This document shows, one piece after another, positions 1 to 7,417 of a stretch of 20,742 bases of DNA. How positions within the stretch are numbered: the stretch's first letter is position 1; each line of letters begins with the position of its first letter. This DNA comes from CAZYXZ01 sp964651395. GTDB taxonomy: Bacteria > Actinomycetota > Actinomycetes > BP-191. The position numbers and the translations under genes were made by a program. The DNA is taken from the NCBI GenBank assembly GCA_964651395.1, contig CAZYXZ010000063.1, positions 1 to 20,742 on the forward strand, written 5' to 3'. The notes beneath the pieces are model-generated. The model had not been told where the DNA came from, did not search any database, and was given only the letters and a program-made list of their open reading frames with translations.

Positions 1-1143
1 GAGCACTACTGGACCTACCTCAGCCGCGCGATCGCCCAGCTGAAGGATCACCCTGCGACGAACTTCTGGGTGCTCGGCAACGAGATCGAGGGCGCGGGAG
101 TGAGCGACCACGCGAAGGTGACCGCGCTGATCGGCGACAAGACCGCGACTCCCCCGCGGGTTGGCCTGATCGACACGCTCGCGGCGCGCGCCCGGGCAGC
201 GGACCCGAACCACATGGTCGGGACGACGTTCTCGCCCGCGGTGCTCTACTGGCGCAGCAACTCCAACGTGCCGAACCTGCAGTTCTGGGGCCTGAACCTG
301 TACCACGCGTTCAGCCCCGGCAGCTGGTTCTCCGACCTGGTCGATCCCAGCCACGCCTTCTACGACCCGCGGCCCAACCTGATCACCGAGTTCGGGACCG
401 ACCGCTACTTCTGCGACCCGGGCTTCACGAAGTTCACGGACGGCAACACGTACGGGACCTTCGACTGCAAGGTCCCCGGCAGCGGAGAGAACCAGCAGGC
501 GCAGGCGAGCCACGACGCCGTCGCCTGGGACAACATCGCCACCGCCCTGGTCAGTCCGTCGAACCCGCAGGGGACGTTCTTCGGTGGTCTCGCGATGACG
601 TACGTCGACCAGTGGGCCTACTCCCTGGCCGCGCTCAACCCCGAGTTGTCCTCATGGGTGCACGACGTCATCGGCAGCACCGGGTTCTCGCGGCCCGACG
701 ACGGCTACGAGACGTTCGAGTGGTGGGGCGTGACCCACGCGCAGTTCCGCGCGCCGAACCCGCCGCGACGGGTCACGTCGCTCGCCTTCGACGCGCTGGC
801 CGACCGGTGGACGGGGACGCCGGCACCCACCATCTCCAACGCCGTCGTGACCTTCGACGCCGACTGCCGCGCCACGGCGACCTGGGACACGGCGATCCCG
901 GCCGACTCCGAGGTGCAGGAAGGCCCGTACGGGCGCGTGCTCACGGCCGCGGGGACGACCGAGTCGGACAGCACGCTCTTCCAGCTGGCTGCGGGTGACC
1001 CCACGTTCACGACGCACCATGTGGTCACGATGGGCTTCACGATCCCGCGCGGCGTGGAGTACGCCTGGGCGCTCCGGTCGACGGCGGCCGCAGAGCGCAC
1101 CGCCACGACACCGCCGATCATCGCGACCTGCCCGCTGACCTAG
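1..1143 (+). CDS. Clan GH-A glycoside hydrolase (GH2-like TIM barrel), 5' end outside window
   Basis: The frame is open from base 1, so the N-terminus (signal peptide and any upstream domains) is missing; 380 codons are present. The sequence FWVLGNEIEG places the clan GH-A acid/base Glu at nt 82-84, preceded by the usual Asn. LITEFGTDRYF places the nucleophile Glu at nt 388-390, about 102 residues later, which is the normal spacing for this clan. The barrel ends near nt 820. A roughly 105-residue beta-rich tail follows with one Cys near its start and one at its end (DADCRAT, IATCPLT), possibly a disulfide, which would suit a secreted enzyme. Substrate cannot be told; a beta-glycan or beta-glycoside is likely from the fold. 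The stop TAG shares the CTAG palindrome with the convergent PhyH gene. Family assignment to GH2 rather than GH5 or GH72 is tentative. Confidence 0.8.
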   Translation, partial: EHYWTYLSRAIAQLKDHPATNFWVLGNEIEGAGVSDHAKVTALIGDKTATPPRVGLIDTLAARARAADPNHMVGTTFSPAVLYWRSNSNVPNLQFWGLNLYHAFSPGSWFSDLVDPSHAFYDPRPNLITEFGTDRYFCDPGFTKFTDGNTYGTFDCKVPGSGENQQAQASHDAVAWDNIATALVSPSNPQGTFFGGLAMTYVDQWAYSLAALNPELSSWVHDVIGSTGFSRPDDGYETFEWWGVTHAQFRAPNPPRRVTSLAFDALADRWTGTPAPTISNAVVTFDADCRATATWDTAIPADSEVQEGPYGRVLTAAGTTESDSTLFQLAAGDPTFTTHHVVTMGFTIPRGVEYAWALRSTAAAERTATTPPIIATCPLT

Positions 1144-1946
1144 CTGCGCATCTCCAGCAGCTGGGTCAGGCTCGGGCTCGGCGCCTCGTAGCCGAGGCCT
1201 ATCGCGTCGGCCGAGTCCGGGAACGGCCGGACCAGCCGCCGCTGCACGGGCGTGAGCCGCTCGTACTCCTCGTCCGTCACGCTCCGATAGTCGAACGGGT
1301 ACGCCCACACGTGGTTGTAGGCGTAGAACAGCATCAGCCGGGGCTGGTCGTTCTCGACATCCGCCGGCGAGTGCCACAGCGACTGGTGCAGCAGCACCGC
1401 GTCGCCCTTCGCCATCTCGAGCGGCACCGCGCCCTCCGGCTGTGCCGGCGAGCCGTTGGCGTCGAACGCCCCGCTGGTCGGTAGCAGGTGCGAGCCCGGC
1501 ACGACTCGGGTCACCCCGCTGCGCGCATCGAGGTCATGCAGCGCGTACGCCACCTTCAGCTGCAGCAGGGACTGCGGCGGGACGACCGGCGGGTAGCCGT
1601 AGCCCCAGGTCGTGGTCATGGGTCCGTCGGTGTGCCAGAACTGCTGGCTCACACCGGGGTTGCGCACCACGTACTGCGCCGACATCAGCTGGATGTCCTC
1701 GCCCATGATGTCGACGGCGATGCCGATCACGCTCGGATGGTCGACGACTTCGGCGAAGCGGCGGTCGATGCGCCACACGGCGAACTCCGTCGCGCTGCCG
1801 TGGCTCCATCCGACCAGCCGTGCCCGCTCGTGGACGAGCTCGATGATCGCGTCGCACTCCGCGGCGGAGAGCGCGTGCGGGATGCGCAGGAAACCCTGGC
1901 GCCAGAACTCCTCGCACATCGCCGCCGTGGCCCGGTGTACCGCCAT
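1140..1946 (-). CDS. PhyH-family Fe(II)/2-oxoglutarate dioxygenase (copy 1)
   Basis: A 268-residue protein of the phytanoyl-CoA dioxygenase family, a double-stranded beta-helix oxygenase coupling 2-oxoglutarate decarboxylation to substrate hydroxylation. The iron-binding HxD motif is in FWHTDGPM (His105, Asp107), the distal His is in LWHSPADV (His182), and Arg193 follows 11 residues later where the 2-oxoglutarate carboxylate is held. The iron-binding residues therefore look intact. The ATG at 1946 is chosen because AAGGAGGTGG (1951-1960) lies four bases upstream. It is transcribed divergently from a second PhyH gene, and the two are not close paralogues by eye. Its stop overlaps the stop of the glycoside hydrolase. 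The substrate is not evident; PhyH enzymes act on fatty acyl-CoAs, terpenoids, ectoine and halogenated or antibiotic precursors. Confidence 0.88.
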   Translation of the reverse strand: MAVHRATAAMCEEFWRQGFLRIPHALSAAECDAIIELVHERARLVGWSHGSATEFAVWRIDRRFAEVVDHPSVIGIAVDIMGEDIQLMSAQYVVRNPGVSQQFWHTDGPMTTTWGYGYPPVVPPQSLLQLKVAYALHDLDARSGVTRVVPGSHLLPTSGAFDANGSPAQPEGAVPLEMAKGDAVLLHQSLWHSPADVENDQPRLMLFYAYNHVWAYPFDYRSVTDEEYERLTPVQRRLVRPFPDSADAIGLGYEAPSPSLTQLLEMRS

Positions 1947-1950
1947 CGCC

Positions 1951-1960
1951 CCACCTCCTT
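1951..1960 (-). promoter_or_regulatory. Strong Shine-Dalgarno of the leftward PhyH gene
   Basis: On the minus strand this reads AAGGAGGTGG, nearly the full anti-16S complement, and sits four bases before the ATG at 1946. It is one of the strongest ribosome-binding sites in the window and fixes the start of the gene. Confidence 0.85.
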
Positions 1961-1973
1961 GACGGGTCCGGCC

Positions 1974-1997
1974 AGGTTAGGAACGATACCTGCCTAA
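1974..1997. promoter_or_regulatory. Interlocking short inverted repeats between divergent PhyH genes (candidate operator)
   Basis: Two overlapping dyads lie in the 85-base divergent intergenic region: CAGGT (1974-1978) with ACCTG (1988-1992), and TTAGG (1977-1981) with CCTAA (1993-1997). They flank ACGATA at 1983-1988, which on the minus strand reads TATCGT and fits the actinobacterial -10 pattern TANNNT for the leftward gene. A regulator bound here could control both PhyH genes. The arms are only 5 bp, so this is a suggestion, not a firm site. Confidence 0.35.
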
Positions 1998-2031
1998 TCG
2001 GGGGACTGCGACGTGTCACCATGGAGTTGTG

Positions 2032-2961
2032 ATGGACCGCCTGACCGACTCGATGCCGGTGGCCGACCGGCCCGACGAGCTGTCCCAGCGCTTCGCGCGC
2101 GACGGCTACCTCTACTTCCGTGGGCTGATCCCGCGTGAGGACGTGCTCGACGTGCGCGCCGACGTGCTGGGGGCCGTCGACGAGGCCGGCTGGCTGGAGC
2201 CCGGGGCGCCGCGGGACGAGGCCCGGCCACAGCTCGAGGCCTGTGCCGCCGAGCCCTCGGACGAGTACATGCCGATGTACGCCAAGGTGCAGGCGGTGGA
2301 GTCCTTCCACCGGCTGGCCCACCACCCCGCGGTCACGGCAGTGCTCGGCCCACTCGTCGGCGGGGACCTGCTGGTGCACCCGCGCAAGATCGCCCGGGTC
2401 AACGTGCCCAGCCCGGAGATCAGCTACGGCGTGACCCCGCCGCACCAGGACTACCGCTACATCCAGGGCACCACGGACGTCATCACCGCATGGGTGCCGT
2501 TCGGCACGTACCCGGTGGGACACGGCGGCCTGAAGATCCTGCCGGGCTCGCAACGGCTCGGCCTCCTCCGCGCCGTCCCCGTGCCACGCATGGGTGGCAT
2601 CGGCGTGGAGATCGCCGACGATGCGCCGGGCTGGTCGACGGTCGACTACGCGGCCGGCGACCTGGTGATGTTCCACAGCTTCACGGTGCACGCGGGCACG
2701 CCCAACGCGTCGAGCTCGATCCGGATCTCCGGCGACTTCCGCTACCAGTCCACGCGCGACCCGATCGTCCCGGAGACGCTGAACCCGCACTACGACACGA
2801 ACATGCGCCTGGGCTGGCCGGAGCTGACCCGGACCTGGGCGTCCCGGGACTGGATCGCCGTCCCGGAGGGGGTCCGCACCAAGCCGTACGAGGACGGCAT
2901 GGCCGACCTGCGCCCGCCCGCCCCCCGTCTCGTGGTCGTGGACGCGGTATCCACCCACTGA
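2032..2961 (+). CDS. PhyH-family Fe(II)/2-oxoglutarate dioxygenase (copy 2)
   Basis: A 309-residue phytanoyl-CoA dioxygenase-family protein. Iron ligands are visible in TPPHQDYRYIQG (His138, Asp140) and FHSFTVHAGTPN (His220), with Arg231 (SIRISGDF) 11 residues downstream for 2-oxoglutarate. The ATG at 2032 is preferred over the GTG at 2029 because GGAG at 2023-2026 gives a 5-base spacing to the ATG and only 2 to the GTG. It is the first gene of a tight operon: its TGA (2959-2961) abuts or overlaps the DUF1295 membrane protein, which overlaps the thiolase. That context (alpha-oxidation-type enzyme, steroid-reductase-like membrane enzyme, SCP-x-type thiolase) suggests a branched-chain or isoprenoid lipid substrate. 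This is inference; the true substrate is unknown. Confidence 0.88.
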   Translation: MDRLTDSMPVADRPDELSQRFARDGYLYFRGLIPREDVLDVRADVLGAVDEAGWLEPGAPRDEARPQLEACAAEPSDEYMPMYAKVQAVESFHRLAHHPAVTAVLGPLVGGDLLVHPRKIARVNVPSPEISYGVTPPHQDYRYIQGTTDVITAWVPFGTYPVGHGGLKILPGSQRLGLLRAVPVPRMGGIGVEIADDAPGWSTVDYAAGDLVMFHSFTVHAGTPNASSSIRISGDFRYQSTRDPIVPETLNPHYDTNMRLGWPELTRTWASRDWIAVPEGVRTKPYEDGMADLRPPAPRLVVVDAVSTH

Positions 2962-2999
2962 CCCTGCTGGCGACGACGCTGAGCATCACGCTCGGCGCG

Positions 3000-3743
3000 A
3001 TGCTGCTGCTCTGGCTGGTCAGCGTCCGGCTCGGTGACCCGAGCTTCGTCGACGCGTGGTGGCCGATGGGGTTCGTCGTCGTCGGCTGGACGGCGTACGC
3101 CGGCACGGAGGGCGACCGCACACGGGGGCTGGTGCTGGCCGGGCTGGTCACCGTCTGGGGGCTGCGGCTCGGCGGCTACCTCTTCTGGCGATGGCGCCGC
3201 ACCGGCGCGGACAAGCGGTATGTCTTCCTGCTCAGCCGCGCCAAGGGAAGCAAGCACGCCTTCACGCTGACCAGGGTGTTCCTGCTCCAAGGCGTGCTGC
3301 TCTGGCTCGTGTCGATGCCGCTCCAGCTCGGCCAGGTCTACGCCGAGCCGGCCGGGCTCCAGCCGCTCGGCTACGCCGGCGTCGCGCTGGCGCTCGTCGG
3401 GATCGGCTTCGAGTCGGTCGGCGACGCCCAGCTCGTGCGGTTCAAGGCGGACCCGGCCAGCGCCGGCCGCGTGATGGACCGCGGCCTGTGGCGCTATACC
3501 CGGCACCCGAACTACTTCGGCGACGCGTGCCTGTGGTGGGGCGTCTTCCTCGTCGCACTGGTCAACGCGGTGACGGCGATCGCGGTGATCGGCCCGCTCG
3601 CGATGACCGCACTGCTCGCGCGGTGGAGCGGCGTCGGACCGCTGGAACGCGGGCTGCACAGGACGCGTCCTGCCTACGCCGACTACGTCGCTCGGACGAG
3701 CGCCTTCATCCCGAGGCCGCCACGTGCGAAGGTCGACGCATGA
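3000..3743 (+). CDS. DUF1295 / steroid 5-alpha-reductase-like integral membrane protein
   Basis: The protein belongs to the DUF1295 family, related to the C-terminal part of steroid 5-alpha-reductases and isoprenylcysteine methyltransferases. The diagnostic motif is LWRYTRHPNYFGDACLWWG, which in the family contributes to NAD(P)H or cofactor binding near the membrane face. Hydrophobic segments alternate with basic loops (five or more membrane spans), including FVVVGWTAYAG and GYAGVALALVGIGF. The first standard start is ATG 3000 (247 residues), but this cuts the first membrane span. In-frame CTG codons at 2958, 2964 and 2967 would restore it, and no ATG, GTG or TTG lies close upstream. The 3' end overlaps the thiolase by ATGA at 3740-3743. 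A role in reducing a lipid or steroid-like double bond is plausible but not shown. Confidence 0.8.
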   Translation: MLLLWLVSVRLGDPSFVDAWWPMGFVVVGWTAYAGTEGDRTRGLVLAGLVTVWGLRLGGYLFWRWRRTGADKRYVFLLSRAKGSKHAFTLTRVFLLQGVLLWLVSMPLQLGQVYAEPAGLQPLGYAGVALALVGIGFESVGDAQLVRFKADPASAGRVMDRGLWRYTRHPNYFGDACLWWGVFLVALVNAVTAIAVIGPLAMTALLARWSGVGPLERGLHRTRPAYADYVARTSAFIPRPPRAKVDA

Positions 3744-4975
3744 ACAGTCCGGTGTTCGTGCTCGGCGGTGCGCAGACGGACTTCGCGCGCAACTACGCGA
3801 AGGAGGGCCTCGAGGTCAGCGACCTGGTCGGCGACGTGACCGCCGGGACGCTGCGCGCCGCGCGCGTCGACCCGACGGCGATCGAGACGGTCCATGTCGG
3901 CAACGCGTTCGGTCAGCTGTTCAATGGCCAAGGCCATCTCGGCGGGATGCCGGCCACGGTCGAGCCGGCGCTGTGGGGCAAGCCGGCCGCGCGCCATGAG
4001 GCCGCCTGCGCGTCGGGCAGCGTCGCGATCCTGGCCGCGATGGCGGAGATCGAGGCAGGCCGCTACGACTGCGCTCTGGTCCTCGGGGTGGAGCAGGAAC
4101 GGAACGTGCCCGGCGACCTCGCCGCGCGCCACCTCGGCGCGGCCGCCTGGGTCGGGCACGAGGGCGAGACCGCATCGTTCATGTGGCCGTACATGTTCAG
4201 CCTGCTCGCCGACGAGTACGACGCCCGGTACGGCCTCGACGACCGCCACCTCGGCGCGATAGCCGAGCTCAACTACCGCAACGCGAAGGACAACCCGAAC
4301 GCGCAGACCCGCACGTGGGCGCACTCCCCGGAGGCCTTCACCGCGGACGACGTCGCGAACCCGGTCGTCGAGGGACGCATCCGGCGTACCGACTGCAGCC
4401 AGGTGACCGACGGAGGGGCCGGCCTCGTGCTCGCCGGCCGGCGTACCGCCGAGGGGTGGGCGGCAGCCCACGGCGTCGACCTCGACGCCGTCCCTCGGAT
4501 CCTCGGCTGGGGGCACCGCACAGTGGGCCTGCCACTTGCCGAGAAGGTCGCCCGCTCGAAGGACGCGGAATACGTGCTCCCCCACGTCCGCGAGGCGATC
4601 GTCGACGCCTTCACCCGCGCCGGCGTCGCCGACGTCAGCGGCATCGACGCGATCGAGACGCACGACTGCTTCACCCCGTCGGAGTACGCCGCAGTCGACC
4701 ACTTCGGCATCACGCCACCCGGCAAGAGCTGGCAGGCAGTCGAGGAGGGAGTCCTCGAGCGCGACGGCGCGACTCCGGTGAACCCGAGCGGAGGACTCAT
4801 CGGCGGGGGCCACCCGGTCGGTGCGACCGGCGTCCGCATGCTCGTCGACGCCGCCGCGCAGGTCGCCGGTACCGCGGGCGCGACTCAGGTCGAGGGTGCA
4901 CGCCGCGTCGCCACCCTCAACATCGGCGGCTCCACCACGACGACGGTCTCCTTCGTCGTGGGCACCGGTCGCTAG
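3740..4975 (+). CDS. SCP-x-type thiolase / acetyl-CoA acetyltransferase
   Basis: A 411-residue thiolase. The nucleophilic Cys is Cys90 in EAACASGSVA. ETHDCFTPSE (His308, Cys310) is the HDCF signature of the sterol-carrier-protein-x branch, which replaces the C-terminal CxG Cys of classical thiolases; the C-terminus accordingly reads LNIGGSTTTT with no Cys. NPSGGLIGGGHPVGATG carries His358. SCP-x thiolases cleave branched 3-oxoacyl-CoAs such as sterol side chains and pristanoyl-type chains in the cytoplasm. The ATG at 3740 overlaps the preceding TGA (ATGA) and has GAAGGT at 3728-3733 as ribosome-binding site. The TAG stop shares CTAG with the convergent tag gene. Placement with PhyH and DUF1295 genes supports branched-lipid catabolism. 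Nonspecific lipid-transfer-like acyltransferases without thiolytic activity exist in this branch and cannot be excluded. Confidence 0.9.
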   Translation: MNSPVFVLGGAQTDFARNYAKEGLEVSDLVGDVTAGTLRAARVDPTAIETVHVGNAFGQLFNGQGHLGGMPATVEPALWGKPAARHEAACASGSVAILAAMAEIEAGRYDCALVLGVEQERNVPGDLAARHLGAAAWVGHEGETASFMWPYMFSLLADEYDARYGLDDRHLGAIAELNYRNAKDNPNAQTRTWAHSPEAFTADDVANPVVEGRIRRTDCSQVTDGGAGLVLAGRRTAEGWAAAHGVDLDAVPRILGWGHRTVGLPLAEKVARSKDAEYVLPHVREAIVDAFTRAGVADVSGIDAIETHDCFTPSEYAAVDHFGITPPGKSWQAVEEGVLERDGATPVNPSGGLIGGGHPVGATGVRMLVDAAAQVAGTAGATQVEGARRVATLNIGGSTTTTVSFVVGTGR

Positions 4976-5592
4976 CGGGGCCTGGCAAAGGCCCGCTGCT
5001 GCGCCTCGACGACGGCGCGGACGTGGCAGCCGGTCAGATGGCCGTTGACCAGGCCGGCCGCCTGCATCATCGAGTAGACCGTGGTCGGGCCGACGAAGGA
5101 CCAGCCGCGCTTGCGCAGGTCCTTGCTCATCGCGACCGACTCCGGTGACGTCGAGGAGGCCGTCAGCGTCGCGAGGTCGAGCTTCCGGGGTCGCGACGCG
5201 GGCGCGTAGCTCCACACGTACGCCGCGAGAGAGCCGTGTTCGTCGACCAGGTCGGCGTAGCGACGGGCGTTGGAGATGGCCGCCTCGATCTTGCCGCGGT
5301 GCCGGACGATGCCCGCGTCGCCCAGCAGGCGGGTCACGTGGGATTCGCCGAACTCCGCGACCCTCGCGGGGTCGAATCCGGCGAACGCCGCTCGGAAGCT
5401 CTCGCGCTTGCGCAAGATCGTCAGCCACGACAGCCCCGCCATGAACCCCTCGAGGCAGAGCTTCTCGAACAGCCGGACGTCGTCGTCGACGGGCCGGCCC
5501 CACTCGGCGTCGTGGTAGCGCTGGTACAGCGGGTCGTCCCCGCACCACCAGCACCGGACCACCCCGTCGACGCTGACCAGCCCCTCGTTCAT
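4972..5592 (-). CDS. tag: DNA-3-methyladenine glycosylase I
   Basis: A 206-residue helix-hairpin-helix-type glycosylase that removes N3-methyladenine from alkylated DNA, starting base excision repair. Zinc-snap ligands match E. coli Tag by spacing: Cys14 (RCWWCGDD), His27 (RYHDAEWG), and His185 and Cys189 (NGHLTGCH). Glu48 corresponds to the catalytic or base-recognition Glu38. The family motif YHDAEWGRPV and the following FEKLCLEGFMAGLSW are clear. The start is placed at 5592 (MNEGLVS); AGGGG precedes it, and the in-frame extension to 5646 runs through the inverted repeat and lacks family similarity. The gene diverges from the carotenoid oxygenase gene and its stop overlaps that of the thiolase by CTAG. 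Confidence 0.93.
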   Translation of the reverse strand: MNEGLVSVDGVVRCWWCGDDPLYQRYHDAEWGRPVDDDVRLFEKLCLEGFMAGLSWLTILRKRESFRAAFAGFDPARVAEFGESHVTRLLGDAGIVRHRGKIEAAISNARRYADLVDEHGSLAAYVWSYAPASRPRKLDLATLTASSTSPESVAMSKDLRKRGWSFVGPTTVYSMMQAAGLVNGHLTGCHVRAVVEAQQRAFARPR

Positions 5593-5605
5593 GGCACCCC
5601 TAACC

Positions 5606-5636
5606 CGTTGAGGTGGCTGAAACTCCCACCTCAACG
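5606..5636. promoter_or_regulatory. Perfect 11-bp inverted repeat with 9-base centre (candidate operator)
   Basis: CGTTGAGGTGG (5606-5616) is exactly reverse-complemented by CCACCTCAACG (5626-5636). It lies between the divergent tag and carotenoid oxygenase genes, 13 bases before the tag start and about 17 bases before the -10 box of the oxygenase promoter, so the right arm covers the -35 region of that promoter. Because the genes diverge, a terminator is unlikely; a dimeric repressor or activator site fits. A smaller hairpin, CGGGG/CCCCG (5639-5643 and 5649-5653), follows directly. Confidence 0.6.
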
Positions 5637-5653
5637 TTCGGGGCACTACCCCG

Positions 5654-5667
5654 TAATCTGCACGGCA
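5654..5667 (+). promoter_or_regulatory. Leaderless promoter -10 box of the carotenoid oxygenase operon
   Basis: TAATCT (5654-5659) fits the actinobacterial -10 pattern TANNNT and ends 7 bases before ATG 5667, so transcription would start at or next to the start codon. There is no Shine-Dalgarno before this ATG, which supports leaderless initiation. Confidence 0.5.
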
Positions 5668-7142
5668 TGGGTGCCACTCTTGTTGGGACGGTTCCGAGCA
5701 CGCTGCCCGCGGACGACGAGCATCCCTACCGCAGCGGCGCGTGGCTGCCGAACCACCGCGAATGGGACGCCGACGACCTCGAGGTGGTCGGCGAGCTCCC
5801 GCGCGACCTCAACGGCGTCTACCTGCGCAACACCGAGAACCCGGTCCACGAGTCCATCGGGCTCTACCACCCCTTCGACGGCGACGGGATGCTCCACCAG
5901 ATCGCCTTCGCCGACGGCAGGGCGACCTACCGCAACCGCTTCGTGCGCACCGACGGCTTCCGCGCCGAGCAGGAAGCGGCCGAGTCGCTCTGGACCGGCC
6001 TGCTCGACATGCCGGAGCGTTCGAAGCGGACCGACGGCTGGGGAGCCCGCGGCCGCATGAAGGACGCGTCCAGCACCGACGTGATCGTGCACAACGGCAA
6101 GGCGCTCACGAGCTTCTGGCAGTGCGGGGACGTCTACCAGCTCGACCCGCGGACCCTCGCCGACGAGGGCAAGGCGCCCTGGGTCGCCGACTTCCCCTGC
6201 CCTACGGGCATCTCCGCGCACACCAAGCTCGACGAGCACACCGGCGAGCTGCTGGTCTTCGGCTACGGCAAGCAGGCACCCTTCCTGCACTACGGCGTGG
6301 TCGGCGCCGACGGCCGGCTCGAGCACTCCGTCGACATCCCGCTGCCCGGCCCCCGCCTGCCGCACGACATGGCGTTCACGGAGAACTACGCGATCCTCAA
6401 CGACCTGCCGCAGTTCTGGGACCCGCAGCTGCTCGAGCAGGGGGTGCACCTGCCGCGGTTCTTCCCAGACCTCCCGAGCCGCTTTGCGGTCATCCCGCGC
6501 CGTGGGTCGACCGCCGACATCCGGTGGTTCGAAGCCGACCCGACGTACGTCCTGCACTGGATGAACGCGTACGAGGACGGCGACGAGATCGTCCTCGACG
6601 GCTTCTTCCAGCACACCCCGGAGCCGGCGAAGCAGCCCAACGACACCAAGATGGCCTCGATCTACCGCTCCATCGATCTGGGCCGGCTCCAGGCCCGACC
6701 ACACCGCTGGCGCTTCAACCTGGTCACCGGCACGACGCGCGAGGAGTCGCTCTCCGACCGGGTCATGGAGTTCGGGATGGTCAACGGTGCGATCGGCGGC
6801 CGGCCGTACCGCTACTCGTACAACATGACGGCGGCACCCGGGATGTTCCTGTTCGACGGCCTCGTGAAGCAGGACCTGCAAACAGGTGCGGAGCAGCGGT
6901 ACGCGTTCGGCGACGGCGTGTTCGGCAGCGAGACCCCGTTCGCTCCGCGCGACGGCGCCACCTCCGAGGACGACGGCTACCTGGTCACCTTCACGAGCGA
7001 CGTCGGCAACGACCTGAGCGAGTGCCTCGTCTTCGACGCCGCGGACATCACGGCCGGACCGATTGCGCGGGTCCGCCTCCCGGAACGGATCTCGTCGGGG
7101 ACGCACTCCTGCTGGACGCCGGCGTCCGCACTCGCCAGCTAG
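5667..7142 (+). CDS. Carotenoid / lignostilbene oxygenase (RPE65 family)
   Basis: A 491-residue non-haem iron dioxygenase of the seven-bladed beta-propeller carotenoid cleavage family, which splits conjugated double bonds in carotenoids, apocarotenoids or stilbenes. The four iron-binding His are visible: His185 (ISAHTKLD), His233 (RLPHDMAFTE), His297 (VLHWMNAYED) and His480 in SSGTHSCWTP close to the C-terminus. Family landmarks ENPVHE and PFDGDGMLH are near the N-terminus. The ATG at 5667 is chosen over GTG 5613 because a -10 box lies 7 bases upstream and the upstream extension crosses the inverted repeat. It heads a tight operon with a DUF2087 gene (4-base gap) and a gamma-glutamyltranspeptidase-like gene. 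No carotenoid synthesis genes are nearby, so substrate is open; the closest functional class (lignostilbene versus carotenoid) cannot be told by eye. Confidence 0.9.
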   Translation: MGATLVGTVPSTLPADDEHPYRSGAWLPNHREWDADDLEVVGELPRDLNGVYLRNTENPVHESIGLYHPFDGDGMLHQIAFADGRATYRNRFVRTDGFRAEQEAAESLWTGLLDMPERSKRTDGWGARGRMKDASSTDVIVHNGKALTSFWQCGDVYQLDPRTLADEGKAPWVADFPCPTGISAHTKLDEHTGELLVFGYGKQAPFLHYGVVGADGRLEHSVDIPLPGPRLPHDMAFTENYAILNDLPQFWDPQLLEQGVHLPRFFPDLPSRFAVIPRRGSTADIRWFEADPTYVLHWMNAYEDGDEIVLDGFFQHTPEPAKQPNDTKMASIYRSIDLGRLQARPHRWRFNLVTGTTREESLSDRVMEFGMVNGAIGGRPYRYSYNMTAAPGMFLFDGLVKQDLQTGAEQRYAFGDGVFGSETPFAPRDGATSEDDGYLVTFTSDVGNDLSECLVFDAADITAGPIARVRLPERISSGTHSCWTPASALAS

Positions 7143-7146
7143 GCAG

Positions 7147-7416
7147 ATGGACGCAGCCGCCAAGGTCCTGCAGGCGTTCATCAGGGACGGACGGCTGGTG
7201 TCCATCCCGGCGAAGCGCGGCAAGCGACTCGTCGTCCTCGACCACCTCGCCGGCTTGTTCGAGCCCGGCCGGCACTACGCCGAGACGCAGGTCAACGCGA
7301 TACTCCGGCCGGTACACCCCGACGTCGCCGCGCTCCGGCGCTACCTGGTCGACGAGGGGTTCCTCGACCGTCGGGACAGCGTGTACTGGCGCATCGGCGG
7401 GACGGTCGAGGTCTGA
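7147..7416 (+). CDS. Small DUF2087-domain protein
   Basis: An 89-residue protein made almost entirely of a DUF2087 domain. Characteristic features are GRLVSIPAKRGKRLVVLDHL, then FEPGRHYAETQVNAIL, then DVAALRRYLVDEGFLDR and a final YWR. The domain resembles a winged helix and is often found fused to or near transcription regulators, so a nucleic-acid or regulatory role is possible but unproven. It is complete, not a fragment. It starts four bases after the carotenoid oxygenase stop and ends one base before the GTG of the next gene, so it is almost certainly co-transcribed. No strong Shine-Dalgarno precedes it, so translation is probably coupled to the upstream gene. Confidence 0.82.
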   Translation: MDAAAKVLQAFIRDGRLVSIPAKRGKRLVVLDHLAGLFEPGRHYAETQVNAILRPVHPDVAALRRYLVDEGFLDRRDSVYWRIGGTVEV

Positions 7417-7417
7417 C

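Noticed and set aside
1972..1990. IdeR/DtxR-type iron box (AGGTTAGG-like) before the PhyH genes
   Set aside because: The left half matches eight positions of the consensus but the right half does not; only 8 of 19 agree, so the iron-box reading is not supported.
1534..2958. A 474-codon open frame on the minus strand across both PhyH genes, rich in Arg, Gly and His
   Set aside because: It is the antisense of conserved coding sequence with strong G/C third-position bias and has low-complexity composition and no motifs; a shadow frame.
3683..5554. A 623-codon minus-strand open frame opposite the thiolase and overlapping tag
   Set aside because: It covers catalytic motifs of real genes on other frames and shows only Arg/Ala/Gly-rich noise.
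5613..5666. Upstream GTG start for the carotenoid oxygenase
   Set aside because: It would translate through the inverted repeat, adds unconserved residues, and a leaderless -10 box points to ATG 5667.
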